In this document: positions 43,803 through 53,191 of the stretch, piece after piece
How the letters are laid out: every line of letters begins with the position of its first letter
Position numbering within the stretch: position 1 is the first letter of the stretch
DNA from: an uncultured Fidelibacterota bacterium
GTDB lineage: Bacteria; Fidelibacterota; Marinisomatia; Marinisomatales; TCS55
NCBI GenBank assembly: GCA_913049685.1
Contig: CAJWZD010000010.1
Coordinates: 1-64,000 of the forward strand
Reading direction: 5' to 3'
DNA: 64,000 nt
Notes under the pieces: generated by a model
Database searches by the model: none
Told to the model about the DNA's origin: nothing
The model's input: the letters and a program-made list of their open reading frames with translations, nothing else
Translations under genes and position numbers: made by a program

Positions 43803-46787
43803 TTAATGATCTCCTTCATCATCATGATTATGATCACTATTACAGGTATGGTAATCATTAGCGTCTTCACTATCTGGAATCATTATGCTGCTACCGGTTT
43901 CACTACTAATCAGTATCTTTTGAATGAGGTCATTTCTCAGTTTTTCGTCTCTTTCTCTATAATACGCATCTTTCTTTAGTGAGAAATATTGTTTTCCATC
44001 TACCCATGTTTGTTCGCATATGGTATAGTTTGAAAGCGGATGTCCGGACCATAATACAAAATCGGCATCCTTCCCAATTTCAAGAGAACCAACATATTTA
44101 TCAATTTTAAGCTGCTGGGCGGGGTTTATTGTAACCATTTTCAATGCTTCCTCTTCTGATAAACCTCCATACTTGACTGCTTTCGCAGCTTCAAGATTCA
44201 TGCGTCGTGCAAGTTCATCACTATCAGAATTGAAAGATACGTTTACACCTACATTTGCCATTAAAGTAGCATTAAAAGGAATCGCATCGATCACTTCAAA
44301 TTTATAGGCCCACCAGTCTGAAAATGTTGAAGCGCTTGCACCGTGCTCTGCAAGTCGTTCTGCAACTTTGTAGCCTTCTAAAACGTGCTGAAATGTTCCC
44401 ATGGTAAAACCAAAATCTTCAGAAATTCGAGTCAGCATAAGAATTTCATCTTGGCGATATGAGTGAGCGTGAACAATTCTTTTTCCATTTAATATTTCAA
44501 CTAAGGCATCGAGCTCTAAGTCGCGTCGCGGAGGCAACTTTGTGCGTTGAAGTTTTGCATCTTTATTGTATGTATTCCATGCTTTATTATAGTCTCTTGC
44601 AGCAGAGAATGCATCTCTTATAACCTGCTCAACGCCCATTCTTGTTTCTGGATAACGACCATATGATCGTTTTCGTTTAACATTTTCACCCAACGCGAAT
44701 TTTATAGCTTGAGATGCTTCATTAAAAATTAAATTATTTGAAAAACTGCCCCACCTTAGCTTCATAACAACACTTTGACCACCAATCGGATTAGCGGAAC
44801 CATGCAATAAATTTATTGTTGTTAGACCTCCAGCAAGAGCACGGTACATTGCTATATCATTGGGGTCAATAACATCGCGCATTCTAACTTCAGCGGTAAC
44901 GTTTTGGAATCCTTCGTTAATTGATTCTCCAGCCATGTGGCTATGAGCATCAATTAACCCTGGAGTAATATGCTTCCCTTTTCCATCAATTATAATTGCA
45001 TTTTTATCGTTGAGGTAAATATTTTTTGCAATCTGTTTAACCTTTCCATTTTGAAAAAGTATATCGAATCCTTTTAGAACTCCATCAGGGCCTGACGTCC
45101 AGATTGTCGCATCATCAACAAGAATAGTCTTTGGTTTGACTATCTGCTCATCTACTCCATATGCACCTTCTGGGTAAAAAACTTCAAGTTTGCTTGGCTC
45201 CTCTTTTTTAATATTAAAAATAGGGAGAGGCTCCTTAAAATCAAGCTGTGCTGTCCATGAAAATCTACTATCGTCAGCATAAATTATTTTGCCTGACATC
45301 TCATTTTTTTCTATTCTACCAATAAATCGCACTGCTCCATTATTAAAGTTTTTTGCGTCATTAATCGTAAACGAGATTTGATCTCTTTTAATGTCAAGAT
45401 TTTGAACCGTAATTGAAACACTGTCCCTTGTTATTTTTGCAGAAAATATCAGTTCATTTTTATCAATATCTAAAGCCCAGGTTTTTTCTCTTTCTTTTAA
45501 TGTCCATAATCCCGCATAATGATTAATAGGATCGGGAGACAATTGAAGCTCATTTCCTTCAATCCAAACAGACTGTACTTTTGAATCCTCATGGAAATAA
45601 TTATTATTAGTTATAACCAGATTAGCAATGTACCCAGGATAAATTTTTCCTATGCGCTTTGATTGACCGAAGGCTTTTGCTGGTATAGTAGTCAAGCTAG
45701 CAAGCGCATCAGCCTCGTTGAGACCTCTTCTAACAGATTTAGATAAATTTTTTCTAAAATCTTTTTTATTTTTGAGCCCACTCGATGTGATAGAGTACTT
45801 TATATTTTTTTCGCTAAGTTTTTTCAGATTATCAGGTGCCATGTCCCAATGTTTAAGTTGTTGAGTAGAATATTGTAAAGCGCTGTAGGGGTTAGCAACT
45901 TCAGGTTTGGCTGGATAATTAATTGGTATTATCATGTGCTCTTGATTTAATTGATTTAATCTTCTGTACTCGTATCCATTTCCTCTAATCCAAAGTTTAA
46001 GTTCAAATTCATTTGCGATATTGTATGCCCTATCAATGTAAAGCTCGTTTTTTGTCTCAAATACAAACGGCTTACCCTTTTTTAAAAAATTTCCAATCGC
46101 ACTCAATGATTGATCAAATTCGATTTGTTCATTACCGTCAGGATATTTTGAAATTATCTCTTGAGCCTTATCGTACCATTTTGCATCTATTAAACCTTGA
46201 CGAATAAATGCAATAGCACCAAGCAATGAAGTTGGATACTCTTTTGCTCCCCATCCTCCGGATTTAAATTCAACAACTTGTGCAATGTCATTCGATAACA
46301 CCTTAGGTTTTTTATCAATATTGACAAGGCTAGAGCGTCCTTGATATATCCCGCCATTTGGCGCAAGATGTACGGTAGTAAAACCAAGCATTCTAAGTTT
46401 ATTTAGCTCTTTTTCATTAGGAGTGTAAAATTCACTTGCTTTCAGATGTGAACGCATATTTGAATTCCAGTGCATTTCAAGTGATGCAGTATCTTTTTTT
46501 GACTTAACATCCATCCAACTTTCTATAAATCCAGCATATATATGCTTTCCATCCATTTTTACAACGGTTGTTTGCATAGGAATTTTAACTTTTTTACCTA
46601 CCGATGAAATAATGCCATTCCTTATTAAAACAGTTCCATTGAAAATAGTTTTTCCAGGTTCAGTATGGATTGTTGCTCCTGTCAGCGCCCAAGATCTTGG
46701 CGGATTTCGATGCAGGGATTTTGCAGGATTTACCTGTGCGGTTAATAAGCTAAGGAAATATGTTATAATAGCGAGCTTCTTAATCAT
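43803..46787 (-). CDS. Double amidohydrolase-domain exported protein with His-rich tail
   Basis: A 994-aa exported protein. N-terminal amidohydrolase-like half (about 25-435; GKHIYAGFIESWMDV lacks the HxH motif), a beta-rich insert (about 440-560), and a C-terminal amidohydrolase domain (about 575-960) with intact ligands: GLIDAHSHMAGE, VHAHSYRQDE, TFQHVLEGYK, FNSDSDELARR. It ends with an acidic His-rich tail (HTCNSDHNHDDEGDH), which could bind zinc. Only the C-terminal half is likely catalytic. Coupled to the shorter amidohydrolase downstream; such pairs act on peptides or cyclic amides, substrate unknown. Confidence 0.8.
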   Translation of the reverse strand: MIKKLAIITYFLSLLTAQVNPAKSLHRNPPRSWALTGATIHTEPGKTIFNGTVLIRNGIISSVGKKVKIPMQTTVVKMDGKHIYAGFIESWMDVKSKKDTASLEMHWNSNMRSHLKASEFYTPNEKELNKLRMLGFTTVHLAPNGGIYQGRSSLVNIDKKPKVLSNDIAQVVEFKSGGWGAKEYPTSLLGAIAFIRQGLIDAKWYDKAQEIISKYPDGNEQIEFDQSLSAIGNFLKKGKPFVFETKNELYIDRAYNIANEFELKLWIRGNGYEYRRLNQLNQEHMIIPINYPAKPEVANPYSALQYSTQQLKHWDMAPDNLKKLSEKNIKYSITSSGLKNKKDFRKNLSKSVRRGLNEADALASLTTIPAKAFGQSKRIGKIYPGYIANLVITNNNYFHEDSKVQSVWIEGNELQLSPDPINHYAGLWTLKEREKTWALDIDKNELIFSAKITRDSVSITVQNLDIKRDQISFTINDAKNFNNGAVRFIGRIEKNEMSGKIIYADDSRFSWTAQLDFKEPLPIFNIKKEEPSKLEVFYPEGAYGVDEQIVKPKTILVDDATIWTSGPDGVLKGFDILFQNGKVKQIAKNIYLNDKNAIIIDGKGKHITPGLIDAHSHMAGESINEGFQNVTAEVRMRDVIDPNDIAMYRALAGGLTTINLLHGSANPIGGQSVVMKLRWGSFSNNLIFNEASQAIKFALGENVKRKRSYGRYPETRMGVEQVIRDAFSAARDYNKAWNTYNKDAKLQRTKLPPRRDLELDALVEILNGKRIVHAHSYRQDEILMLTRISEDFGFTMGTFQHVLEGYKVAERLAEHGASASTFSDWWAYKFEVIDAIPFNATLMANVGVNVSFNSDSDELARRMNLEAAKAVKYGGLSEEEALKMVTINPAQQLKIDKYVGSLEIGKDADFVLWSGHPLSNYTICEQTWVDGKQYFSLKKDAYYRERDEKLRNDLIQKILISSETGSSIMIPDSEDANDYHTCNSDHNHDDEGDH

Positions 46788-46799
46788 ATCTTCATCCGT

Positions 46800-47609
46800 T
46801 TAAAAATTTGGCCCTTTTAGGTGGGTTGAGGTTATTTTTTCAGTTAGGTATTTGAAAGCGCTATCAACTGAATTACAAAATTTAAAAAAATCAATGTCCG
46901 ATTCTGAAATTACCCCTTTTTCTATCATGAAATCCCAGTTAACAATATTTTTCCAAAAATTTTCATCATAAAGTACGATAGGAATGTTTTTTCTTAGTTT
47001 TTGCGTTTGAATTAAAGTTAGCGTCTCCATTACTTCATCTAAGGTTCCAAATCCTCCTGGCCAAACTACCATAGCTTTTGCCTTATAAAGAAACCAGAAC
47101 TTTCTCATGAAAAAATAATGAAAATTTATTTCAAGATCTTCTGAAATCCATTCGTTACCAGATTGCTCAAAAGGAAGACTTATCGATAAGCCAATAGCTG
47201 ATCCTTTTGCTTTTTTAGCTCCTTTGTTTGCTGCTTCCATTATTCCAGGTCCACCACCTGAAGTCACTACAAATCTTTTCTTCTTACTTTTTAAATTGTT
47301 ACTCCATTTTGTCATTCGAAAGGATAGATCGCATGCATCTTCATAATATTTACTCATCTCAACGTTTGTTTGTAATATCTGGAGTTCTTTTTGCGAAATA
47401 TCCTTTGAGGCATTTTCAAGATCTGATTTAGCTTCTTTTTCTGATTTTATCCTTGCTGATCCAAAAAATACCAGAAAATCCTGAATATTATTTCTCTCAA
47501 ATCTTTGCAGTGGGCCATAGTACTCCGAAAGAATTCTTACTGATCGCGCACCTGGACTTCCTAAAAATTTACTATTATAGTAAAATCTATCTTTATTCTC
47601 TTTATTCAT
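46800..47609 (-). CDS. LOG family protein (nucleotide 5'-monophosphate phosphoribohydrolase)
   Basis: A 269-aa member of the LOG / TIGR00730 family. The nucleotide-binding motif VTSGGGPGIMEAANKGA and the signature PGGFGTLDEVMETLTLIQTQ are intact; these bind the phosphate and hold the catalytic Glu. Known members release base from nucleoside monophosphates (cytokinin activation or AMP/IMP turnover). It lies 12 nt before the amidohydrolase genes on the same strand. Confidence 0.87.
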   Translation of the reverse strand: MNKENKDRFYYNSKFLGSPGARSVRILSEYYGPLQRFERNNIQDFLVFFGSARIKSEKEAKSDLENASKDISQKELQILQTNVEMSKYYEDACDLSFRMTKWSNNLKSKKKRFVVTSGGGPGIMEAANKGAKKAKGSAIGLSISLPFEQSGNEWISEDLEINFHYFFMRKFWFLYKAKAMVVWPGGFGTLDEVMETLTLIQTQKLRKNIPIVLYDENFWKNIVNWDFMIEKGVISESDIDFFKFCNSVDSAFKYLTEKITSTHLKGPNF

Positions 47610-47721
47610 CTTGCCTGCTTTTATTTAGACCTAAATTAGTTTATGTTTATCAAAAAAAAATAGATAAATAACATTCAGAGTTGAATTCCTATGTTTCTAA
47701 CATTAATTTGGGTGAGATAAT

Positions 47722-48384
47722 ATGACCTCGGAATTCAAATTATCCCCATCTATTCTTTCTGCAGATTTTTCAAATCTCCAGCTCGCACTCGATCAGTGTG
47801 CAGATGGAGGTGCCCATTGGATACATATTGATGTAATGGACAACCAATTTGTTCCGAATTTAACTATTGGACCGCCAGTTGTTAAATCGTTGAGGAGTAA
47901 AACCCAAAAATTTCTAGATGTACATATGATGGTTGTAGAACCTGAGAAGCTTGTTGAGCCTTTTGCAAAAGCAGGCGCCGATATGATAACTTTTCATATT
48001 GAGGCTACGGATGACCCTTTAAGCGTAATTAATCTAATTAGGTCTACTGGAAGTAAAGTTGGTATTTCTTTGAAGCCATCGACCCCAGTATCCGATATTG
48101 AGCCATTTTTTGATAAAATCGATTTAGTTTTAGTAATGAGCGTCGATCCAGGTTTTGGCGGACAAGGATATATTGATGCTTCAACCAATCGCATAATTGA
48201 AATAAAACAAAAACTTGTTGAACAATGCTTACAAGATCGTGTACTAATCGAGGTTGATGGCGGTATAAAACTTCATAACGCAAAAGAAGTCCTTGATGCT
48301 GGAGCCGATGTTCTTGTTGCAGGCTCTGCAATTTTTGGCACAGATGACCCTGCTAATACAATTAAAGAATTTTATAATATTTAG
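47722..48384 (+). CDS. rpe: Ribulose-phosphate 3-epimerase
   Basis: A 220-aa TIM-barrel epimerase of the pentose phosphate pathway. LSPSILSADFSNL, HIDVMDNQFVPNLTIGP, VHMMVVEPE, VMSVDPGFGGQGYI and EVDGGIKLHNA are the family motifs with the metal-binding His and Asp residues. Full length. It starts the rpe-tkt-rpiB run; transketolase begins 6 nt after it. Confidence 0.95.
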   Translation: MTSEFKLSPSILSADFSNLQLALDQCADGGAHWIHIDVMDNQFVPNLTIGPPVVKSLRSKTQKFLDVHMMVVEPEKLVEPFAKAGADMITFHIEATDDPLSVINLIRSTGSKVGISLKPSTPVSDIEPFFDKIDLVLVMSVDPGFGGQGYIDASTNRIIEIKQKLVEQCLQDRVLIEVDGGIKLHNAKEVLDAGADVLVAGSAIFGTDDPANTIKEFYNI

Positions 48385-48390
48385 TTAGGA

Positions 48391-50415
48391 ATGAGAACAT
48401 ATAAAGATATCGACTCTTTTTCAGAATGGGAGGATGAGGAAAAAAATCAATTTTCTTTAGCAGTAACTAAGGGTTTAATAATAGATATGGTTCGTAAAGC
48501 TAATTCCGGCCATAGCGGAGGCCCTATGTCATCTGCGGATTTTACTCAAATACTTTTCAATGAATATCTCAATTACGATCCTAATAATCCTGATTGGTTT
48601 AATAGAGATAGATTCGTTCTTTCTGCGGGGCATGAGTCAGCTCTAATATATGCAATACTTTATCAGATAGGGTGGTTGAACAAGGAAGATATATCAAATT
48701 TTCGCCAGCTACACAGCAATACTCCCGGACATCCTGAGGTAGAAATTACTGGAATAGAGGCTACTACAGGTCCTCTTGGGCAAGGTTTTGCTATGGCTGT
48801 TGGTATGGCTACCGCCGAATCGATGTTGCGTGCTAGGCTGAAAGCTGATCATACAAAATCAGATAGCATTGTTGACCATTTTACTTATGTTGTTGCGGGC
48901 GACGGTGACTTTCAAGAACCCATTGTATTGGGCTCTGGTTCAATGGCGGGTCATTGGGGTTTATCTAGGTTAATTGTGTATTACGATTCAAATAATGCTC
49001 AAATTTCAGGAAAAGTAGATAGGTCAGATTCAACCAACTATTCTCAGGTGTTTGAAGGCTTTGGTTGGCATATTCAAGAAATTGATGGACATGATCATGC
49101 TAAAATTCGCGAAGCCATAGAAAAAGCTCAAGTTGTTGATAGACCAAGCCTTATCATTGGAAAGACCGTTATGGCAAAAGGAGCCGCAAACGTTGAAGGA
49201 GACCATGAAACGCATGGTGCGCCATTAGATCATGATGAAATCAAAGCCACAAAAGAAAAACTTGGTCTTCCGGATGAACAATTTTATTTACCGGATGAGG
49301 TAAAAAACCATTTCCAGACTCGATTCCCAAAGCTGATTGAAACTGCAAAAGAATGGAGATCTCTTGTTGATAAAGCTCTATTAGATAGCAGTTTTAATAA
49401 TTATTGGAAAACATTATTCAATGATTCTTATTCAAATATAGAATATCCATCATTTGAAGAAGGGACCGTTTTAGCTACTCGAAAAGCATTTGGAGCGACT
49501 CTTGATAAATTTGCTGAACAAATACCAACTATAGTTGGAGGATCAGCTGATCTTGAACCATCTAACTACACGGGCAATTTTGCTGAAAAGTATGGTGATT
49601 TTTCAAAAGAAAATAGATTAGGGCGCAATCTAGCTTTTGGAGTTAGAGAATTTCCTATGGCAGCTGCAATGAACGGTATTGCTCTTCATGGAGGACTAAT
49701 TCCTTTTGGAGGAACTTTTTTAGTTTTTGCTGATTATGAACGCCCAGCATTAAGATTAGCATCTATTCAAAAATGTGGAGTCATTCACGAATTTACCCAT
49801 GATTCATTCTGGGTAGGCGAAGATGGTCCAACCCATCAGCCCGTTGAGCAAGCTATGTCTTTGAGAGCTATTCCAGGATTTAATGTTTTTCGTCCAGCTG
49901 ACGCTAAAGAAACGGTAGCGTCTTTTGAATTGGCTATTAACAATAAATTAGCTCCAAGTGCGCTTTTACTCACCAGACAAGGTGTTCCCGTATTAAATCA
50001 TTCTATGGATATTGTTGTTGACGGTGTTAGTAAGGGTGCTTATGCGGTTATTGAGCAAGACAACCCAGAATTAGTTTTCATTGCAACAGGGTCTGAGGTC
50101 AGTTTGGCAATAGACACAGCAAACAAAATGAAAGATAAGAGGATTAGAGTTGTAAGTATGCCATGTTGGGAGATTTTTGAAAATCAAAGTAATACCTATA
50201 AAGAGTCAATTATTCCGCAAAGAGGAGCTCTAAAAATTTCTTTTGAAGCGGGAGTAACTTTAGGGTGGGAAAGATATGTTGGGGGCAATGGAATGTCTAT
50301 TGGGCTTGATCATTTTGGAGCTTCTGCCCCAGGAAAGCACCTTGCCGAAGAATTTGGATTTACTCCTGAGAAAATTGAATTAAAAATAAGACACTATTTG
50401 GATAATTTATTATGA
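48391..50415 (+). CDS. tkt: Transketolase
   Basis: A 674-aa thiamine-diphosphate enzyme exchanging two-carbon units. N-domain HSGGPMSSADF, GPLGQGFAMAVG, the GDG-x-N-type motif VAGDGDFQEPIVLGS (Gln-Glu in place of the usual Met/Glu region), central domain GGSADLEPSN, VREFPMAAAMNGIALHG and HDSFWVGEDGPTHQPVEQ. Full length with the C-terminal regulatory-like domain. It overlaps rpiB by 4 nt. Confidence 0.95.
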   Translation: MRTYKDIDSFSEWEDEEKNQFSLAVTKGLIIDMVRKANSGHSGGPMSSADFTQILFNEYLNYDPNNPDWFNRDRFVLSAGHESALIYAILYQIGWLNKEDISNFRQLHSNTPGHPEVEITGIEATTGPLGQGFAMAVGMATAESMLRARLKADHTKSDSIVDHFTYVVAGDGDFQEPIVLGSGSMAGHWGLSRLIVYYDSNNAQISGKVDRSDSTNYSQVFEGFGWHIQEIDGHDHAKIREAIEKAQVVDRPSLIIGKTVMAKGAANVEGDHETHGAPLDHDEIKATKEKLGLPDEQFYLPDEVKNHFQTRFPKLIETAKEWRSLVDKALLDSSFNNYWKTLFNDSYSNIEYPSFEEGTVLATRKAFGATLDKFAEQIPTIVGGSADLEPSNYTGNFAEKYGDFSKENRLGRNLAFGVREFPMAAAMNGIALHGGLIPFGGTFLVFADYERPALRLASIQKCGVIHEFTHDSFWVGEDGPTHQPVEQAMSLRAIPGFNVFRPADAKETVASFELAINNKLAPSALLLTRQGVPVLNHSMDIVVDGVSKGAYAVIEQDNPELVFIATGSEVSLAIDTANKMKDKRIRVVSMPCWEIFENQSNTYKESIIPQRGALKISFEAGVTLGWERYVGGNGMSIGLDHFGASAPGKHLAEEFGFTPEKIELKIRHYLDNLL

Positions 50416-50849
50416 TAATTCATTTAGCAACGGATCATGCTGGATTAGAATTAAAAAATTCTATTAAAAAATATTTAATTAAAAAAAACTATGAGGTAAA
50501 AGATCATGGAGCGCATGAGTATGATGCGCTAGATGATTACCCTGATTTTATTTTTCCTTGTGCAAAAGCAGTTGCGAAAGATACTGAAAGCAGAGGAATC
50601 ATTCTGGGAGGTTCTGGCCAAGGTGAGGCAATGGCGGCTAACAGAATTAAAGGTGTGAGAGCAGCTGTTTTTTATAATGGACCAGATGATATTGTTAAGC
50701 TTTCAAGAGAACATAATAATGCAAATGTACTATCCATAGGAGCTCGCTTTATGGATGAATCTGAAATTCATCGAGTAATTGAAATTTGGATCAATGAGCC
50801 ATTTGAAGGAGGTCGTCACGTACGAAGAATTGAAAAATTAGATGACTAA
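50412..50849 (+). CDS. rpiB: Ribose-5-phosphate isomerase B
   Basis: A 145-aa RpiB/LacAB family enzyme that interconverts ribose 5-phosphate and ribulose 5-phosphate. ATDHAGLELKNSIKKYL, DDYPDFIF, GIILGGSGQGEAMAANRIKGVRAA and HNNANVLSIGARF are diagnostic. The usual catalytic Cys of the CGTG motif is replaced by Ser in GGSGQG, as in some other RpiB groups. Starts in an ATGA overlap with tkt, completing the pentose-phosphate operon. Confidence 0.93.
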   Translation: MIIHLATDHAGLELKNSIKKYLIKKNYEVKDHGAHEYDALDDYPDFIFPCAKAVAKDTESRGIILGGSGQGEAMAANRIKGVRAAVFYNGPDDIVKLSREHNNANVLSIGARFMDESEIHRVIEIWINEPFEGGRHVRRIEKLDD

Positions 50850-50876
50850 CTATTTTCAATTTAAGTCATTAATGTA

Positions 50877-52292
50877 ATGTTTGGCCCATCCAATCAATTA
50901 TTAAATAACTTATTATTTTGGGTTTCTAGAAAAAAGTGGTTAATTACCACTTTTTTTATAAGTATATCAATTTTTTATCTTCCAACGCCTGAAGGACTTT
51001 CTCCAGAAGGTCATCGAACGCTCATAATTGTAGTAACCGCTCTTATTCTAATCATTTCTGAGTCAATACCAATTCCTGCAGTAGCTCTATTAATTCTTAT
51101 CATGGAAGTGGTGCTTGGGGTTGACACGCCAAATGGTGTTGCTTCAACCTTTATGAGTGATGCAGTGTTTTTTATTATGGGTTCTTTAATGTTGGCAGTT
51201 GCCATTGTTCATCAAGGACTTGATAGACATTTAGCCTTAGTGATTGTTAAGTTAACTGGAAATAAGACCTGGAGAATTTCTTTTGGTTTTGTTGGAGTTT
51301 CAGCAATTATGTCTTCATTTATTGGTGAACATACAGTAGCAGCAATGATGCTTCCAGTAGCTCTCACTCTTTTAAGAAATTCTGGTATTAAGATTGATAG
51401 GTCAAGCAATATCTCAACCCTCTTGCTTTTTTCAATAGCTTATGGCTGCGCATTGGGATCAATAGGGACTCCCTCAGGTGGCGGTAGAAATGCTATTATG
51501 ATAGGATATTTATCAGAATTTGGATTGGCAAATATTTCGTACTTAGATTGGATGAAGTATGCATACCCAATGCTCCTGCTTGAAATACCGTTGGCCGCAA
51601 CTATATTATGGTATTCCTTTACCCCAGAAAAAACTATAATGGACTCAGCCGTTAGAAAACTTAAAGTTGACGTTTCTAAAAGCGGTCCTTTGAATAGCGA
51701 CCAAAAACTCTCTATAATTGTTTTCATTGCTGTGTTCATTGGCTGGATTTTTTTAAGTCCAAAAATTGGATTAGGGATTGTTGCTCTTTCAGGAGTTTTT
51801 TTGTATTTATCATTAAGACTGGTTGAGTGGAATGATATAGCCTCAAGAATGAATTGGGGGATTGTAATACTTTTTGGTTCAGCTATATCCCTTGGAATTC
51901 AAATGAAAGATACAGGTGCAGCAAGTTGGCTTGCTCAGATTTTTTTAGAATTCTTTCAATTATTTGTTACTGACATGACCATAGTAAGCTGGCTTTTTTC
52001 TGTTGTACTATGTTCAATTATGACAAACTTATTAAGTAATGCTGCAACGGTTGCTGTTTTAGGTCCTATTGTTTTAGACCTAGGGATTGATCCAATAATA
52101 ATGGGTATGGCAACATCTATAGCATCGGCCTTTGCATATTTGACAATTGTTGCATCGCCAACATGCATGATAATTCATTCAACTGGCTTAGTCAAGTCGA
52201 AAGATTTTTTCAAGGCAGGCTGGAAATTGTTTATCGTTTCGATTGTTTTATTGTTTTTAATCTCTTTCATATATTGGCCTAAGCTATCATGA
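50877..52292 (+). CDS. DASS/SLC13-family sodium-anion symporter
   Basis: A 471-aa membrane protein with about 11-12 helices. Family features: AVALLILIMEVVLG, the first substrate loop SSFIGEHTVAAMMLPVALTLL, IGTPSGGGRNAIMIGYL and the second SNAATVAVLGPI loop (equivalent to the SNT motifs). It would import dicarboxylate, sulfate or a similar anion with sodium. Substrate cannot be read from sequence. It lies 27 nt after rpiB and overlaps a Usp gene by 4 nt. Confidence 0.83.
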   Translation: MFGPSNQLLNNLLFWVSRKKWLITTFFISISIFYLPTPEGLSPEGHRTLIIVVTALILIISESIPIPAVALLILIMEVVLGVDTPNGVASTFMSDAVFFIMGSLMLAVAIVHQGLDRHLALVIVKLTGNKTWRISFGFVGVSAIMSSFIGEHTVAAMMLPVALTLLRNSGIKIDRSSNISTLLLFSIAYGCALGSIGTPSGGGRNAIMIGYLSEFGLANISYLDWMKYAYPMLLLEIPLAATILWYSFTPEKTIMDSAVRKLKVDVSKSGPLNSDQKLSIIVFIAVFIGWIFLSPKIGLGIVALSGVFLYLSLRLVEWNDIASRMNWGIVILFGSAISLGIQMKDTGAASWLAQIFLEFFQLFVTDMTIVSWLFSVVLCSIMTNLLSNAATVAVLGPIVLDLGIDPIIMGMATSIASAFAYLTIVASPTCMIIHSTGLVKSKDFFKAGWKLFIVSIVLLFLISFIYWPKLS

Positions 52293-53173
52293 AGATTTTA
52301 ATCGCAATCAGCAGTAAAAAATACTCGTCTCAAACACTTGAAGTTGGAATGAGTGTTGCAAAAGCATTTAGCGCAAAAACAACCATTGTTGATGTTGGCG
52401 ACAAAATAAATCAATTTAGCTTGAAAGAGGTTGGAATTGCCCAAGAGAGAATGGAATCTTGGGATTTAGATAGGCCAGGCGTAGATGTGTTAGAATGGGC
52501 ATTCGATTTCTTATCAAAAAATGAGTTCATTGAAAAAAATGAAATTGAATCTGGATTTCCAAAAAATACATTAATTGAAAGGGGTGGGAGGCGTTCAGAG
52601 GTGTTTCTAAAAGGTACTGTATGTGATGACGTTAGTCTTATTTTAAGAAATGGAGAAATTATAGAAGAGTTAATAAGTGAAGTGCAGAAGGAGGTTTATG
52701 ATGTTACAATTATAGGAAAAAGTCAAAATTCAAAAAAAGATTATGAGCTTTCTCAGTACATTGATAGCTCAATTTTCATCGTAAATAATTACAAACCAGA
52801 CAGGAGTTACAAAATTCTTTTGGTAATCAACGGCTTATCTGGCACAAAAAAGGCTATTAAATATAGCGTTCGAATAGCTCAAGCATTTAAAATAGGTATA
52901 GAAATTATATTTACAAGCAAAGATAATGTAGCGGGAAGCAGTTTAAAAGCTATCGAAGAATGGGCAGCGAAATTTTTACGCAGAAATAAGATTAATTTTA
53001 AGAGCTCCTTTGAATTTGGTGATGCTGAAAAAATAATAAATAAAAAATCAGATAAAAACCATATTTTGATTATGAGCTCCGAAAAAAGCAACCCTCTTAA
53101 AACTTTTTTTAGAGGAAATACGCCTTTAAAAATACTAAAAGACACCCAATCATCAGTTTTGATTGTAAAATAA
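52289..53173 (+). CDS. Tandem universal-stress-protein domain protein
   Basis: A 294-aa protein with two Usp-like alpha/beta domains (about 1-155 and 165-294), starting KILIAISSKKYSSQTLEVGM and YKILLVINGLSGTKKAIKYSVRI. The C-terminal ATP-loop G-x2-G-x9-G-S/T is degenerate (FFRGNTPLKILKDTQSSVLIV), so nucleotide binding is uncertain. Start overlaps the transporter end (ATGA), and similar Usp proteins often accompany anion or sodium transporters. Function likely regulatory. Confidence 0.7.
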   Translation: MKILIAISSKKYSSQTLEVGMSVAKAFSAKTTIVDVGDKINQFSLKEVGIAQERMESWDLDRPGVDVLEWAFDFLSKNEFIEKNEIESGFPKNTLIERGGRRSEVFLKGTVCDDVSLILRNGEIIEELISEVQKEVYDVTIIGKSQNSKKDYELSQYIDSSIFIVNNYKPDRSYKILLVINGLSGTKKAIKYSVRIAQAFKIGIEIIFTSKDNVAGSSLKAIEEWAAKFLRRNKINFKSSFEFGDAEKIINKKSDKNHILIMSSEKSNPLKTFFRGNTPLKILKDTQSSVLIVK

Positions 53174-53191
53174 AATTTTAAGGAGAAGAAA

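Noticed and set aside
51440-52168. Minus-strand frames opposite the DASS transporter
   Set aside because: Shadow frames of membrane-helix coding DNA, no start signals.
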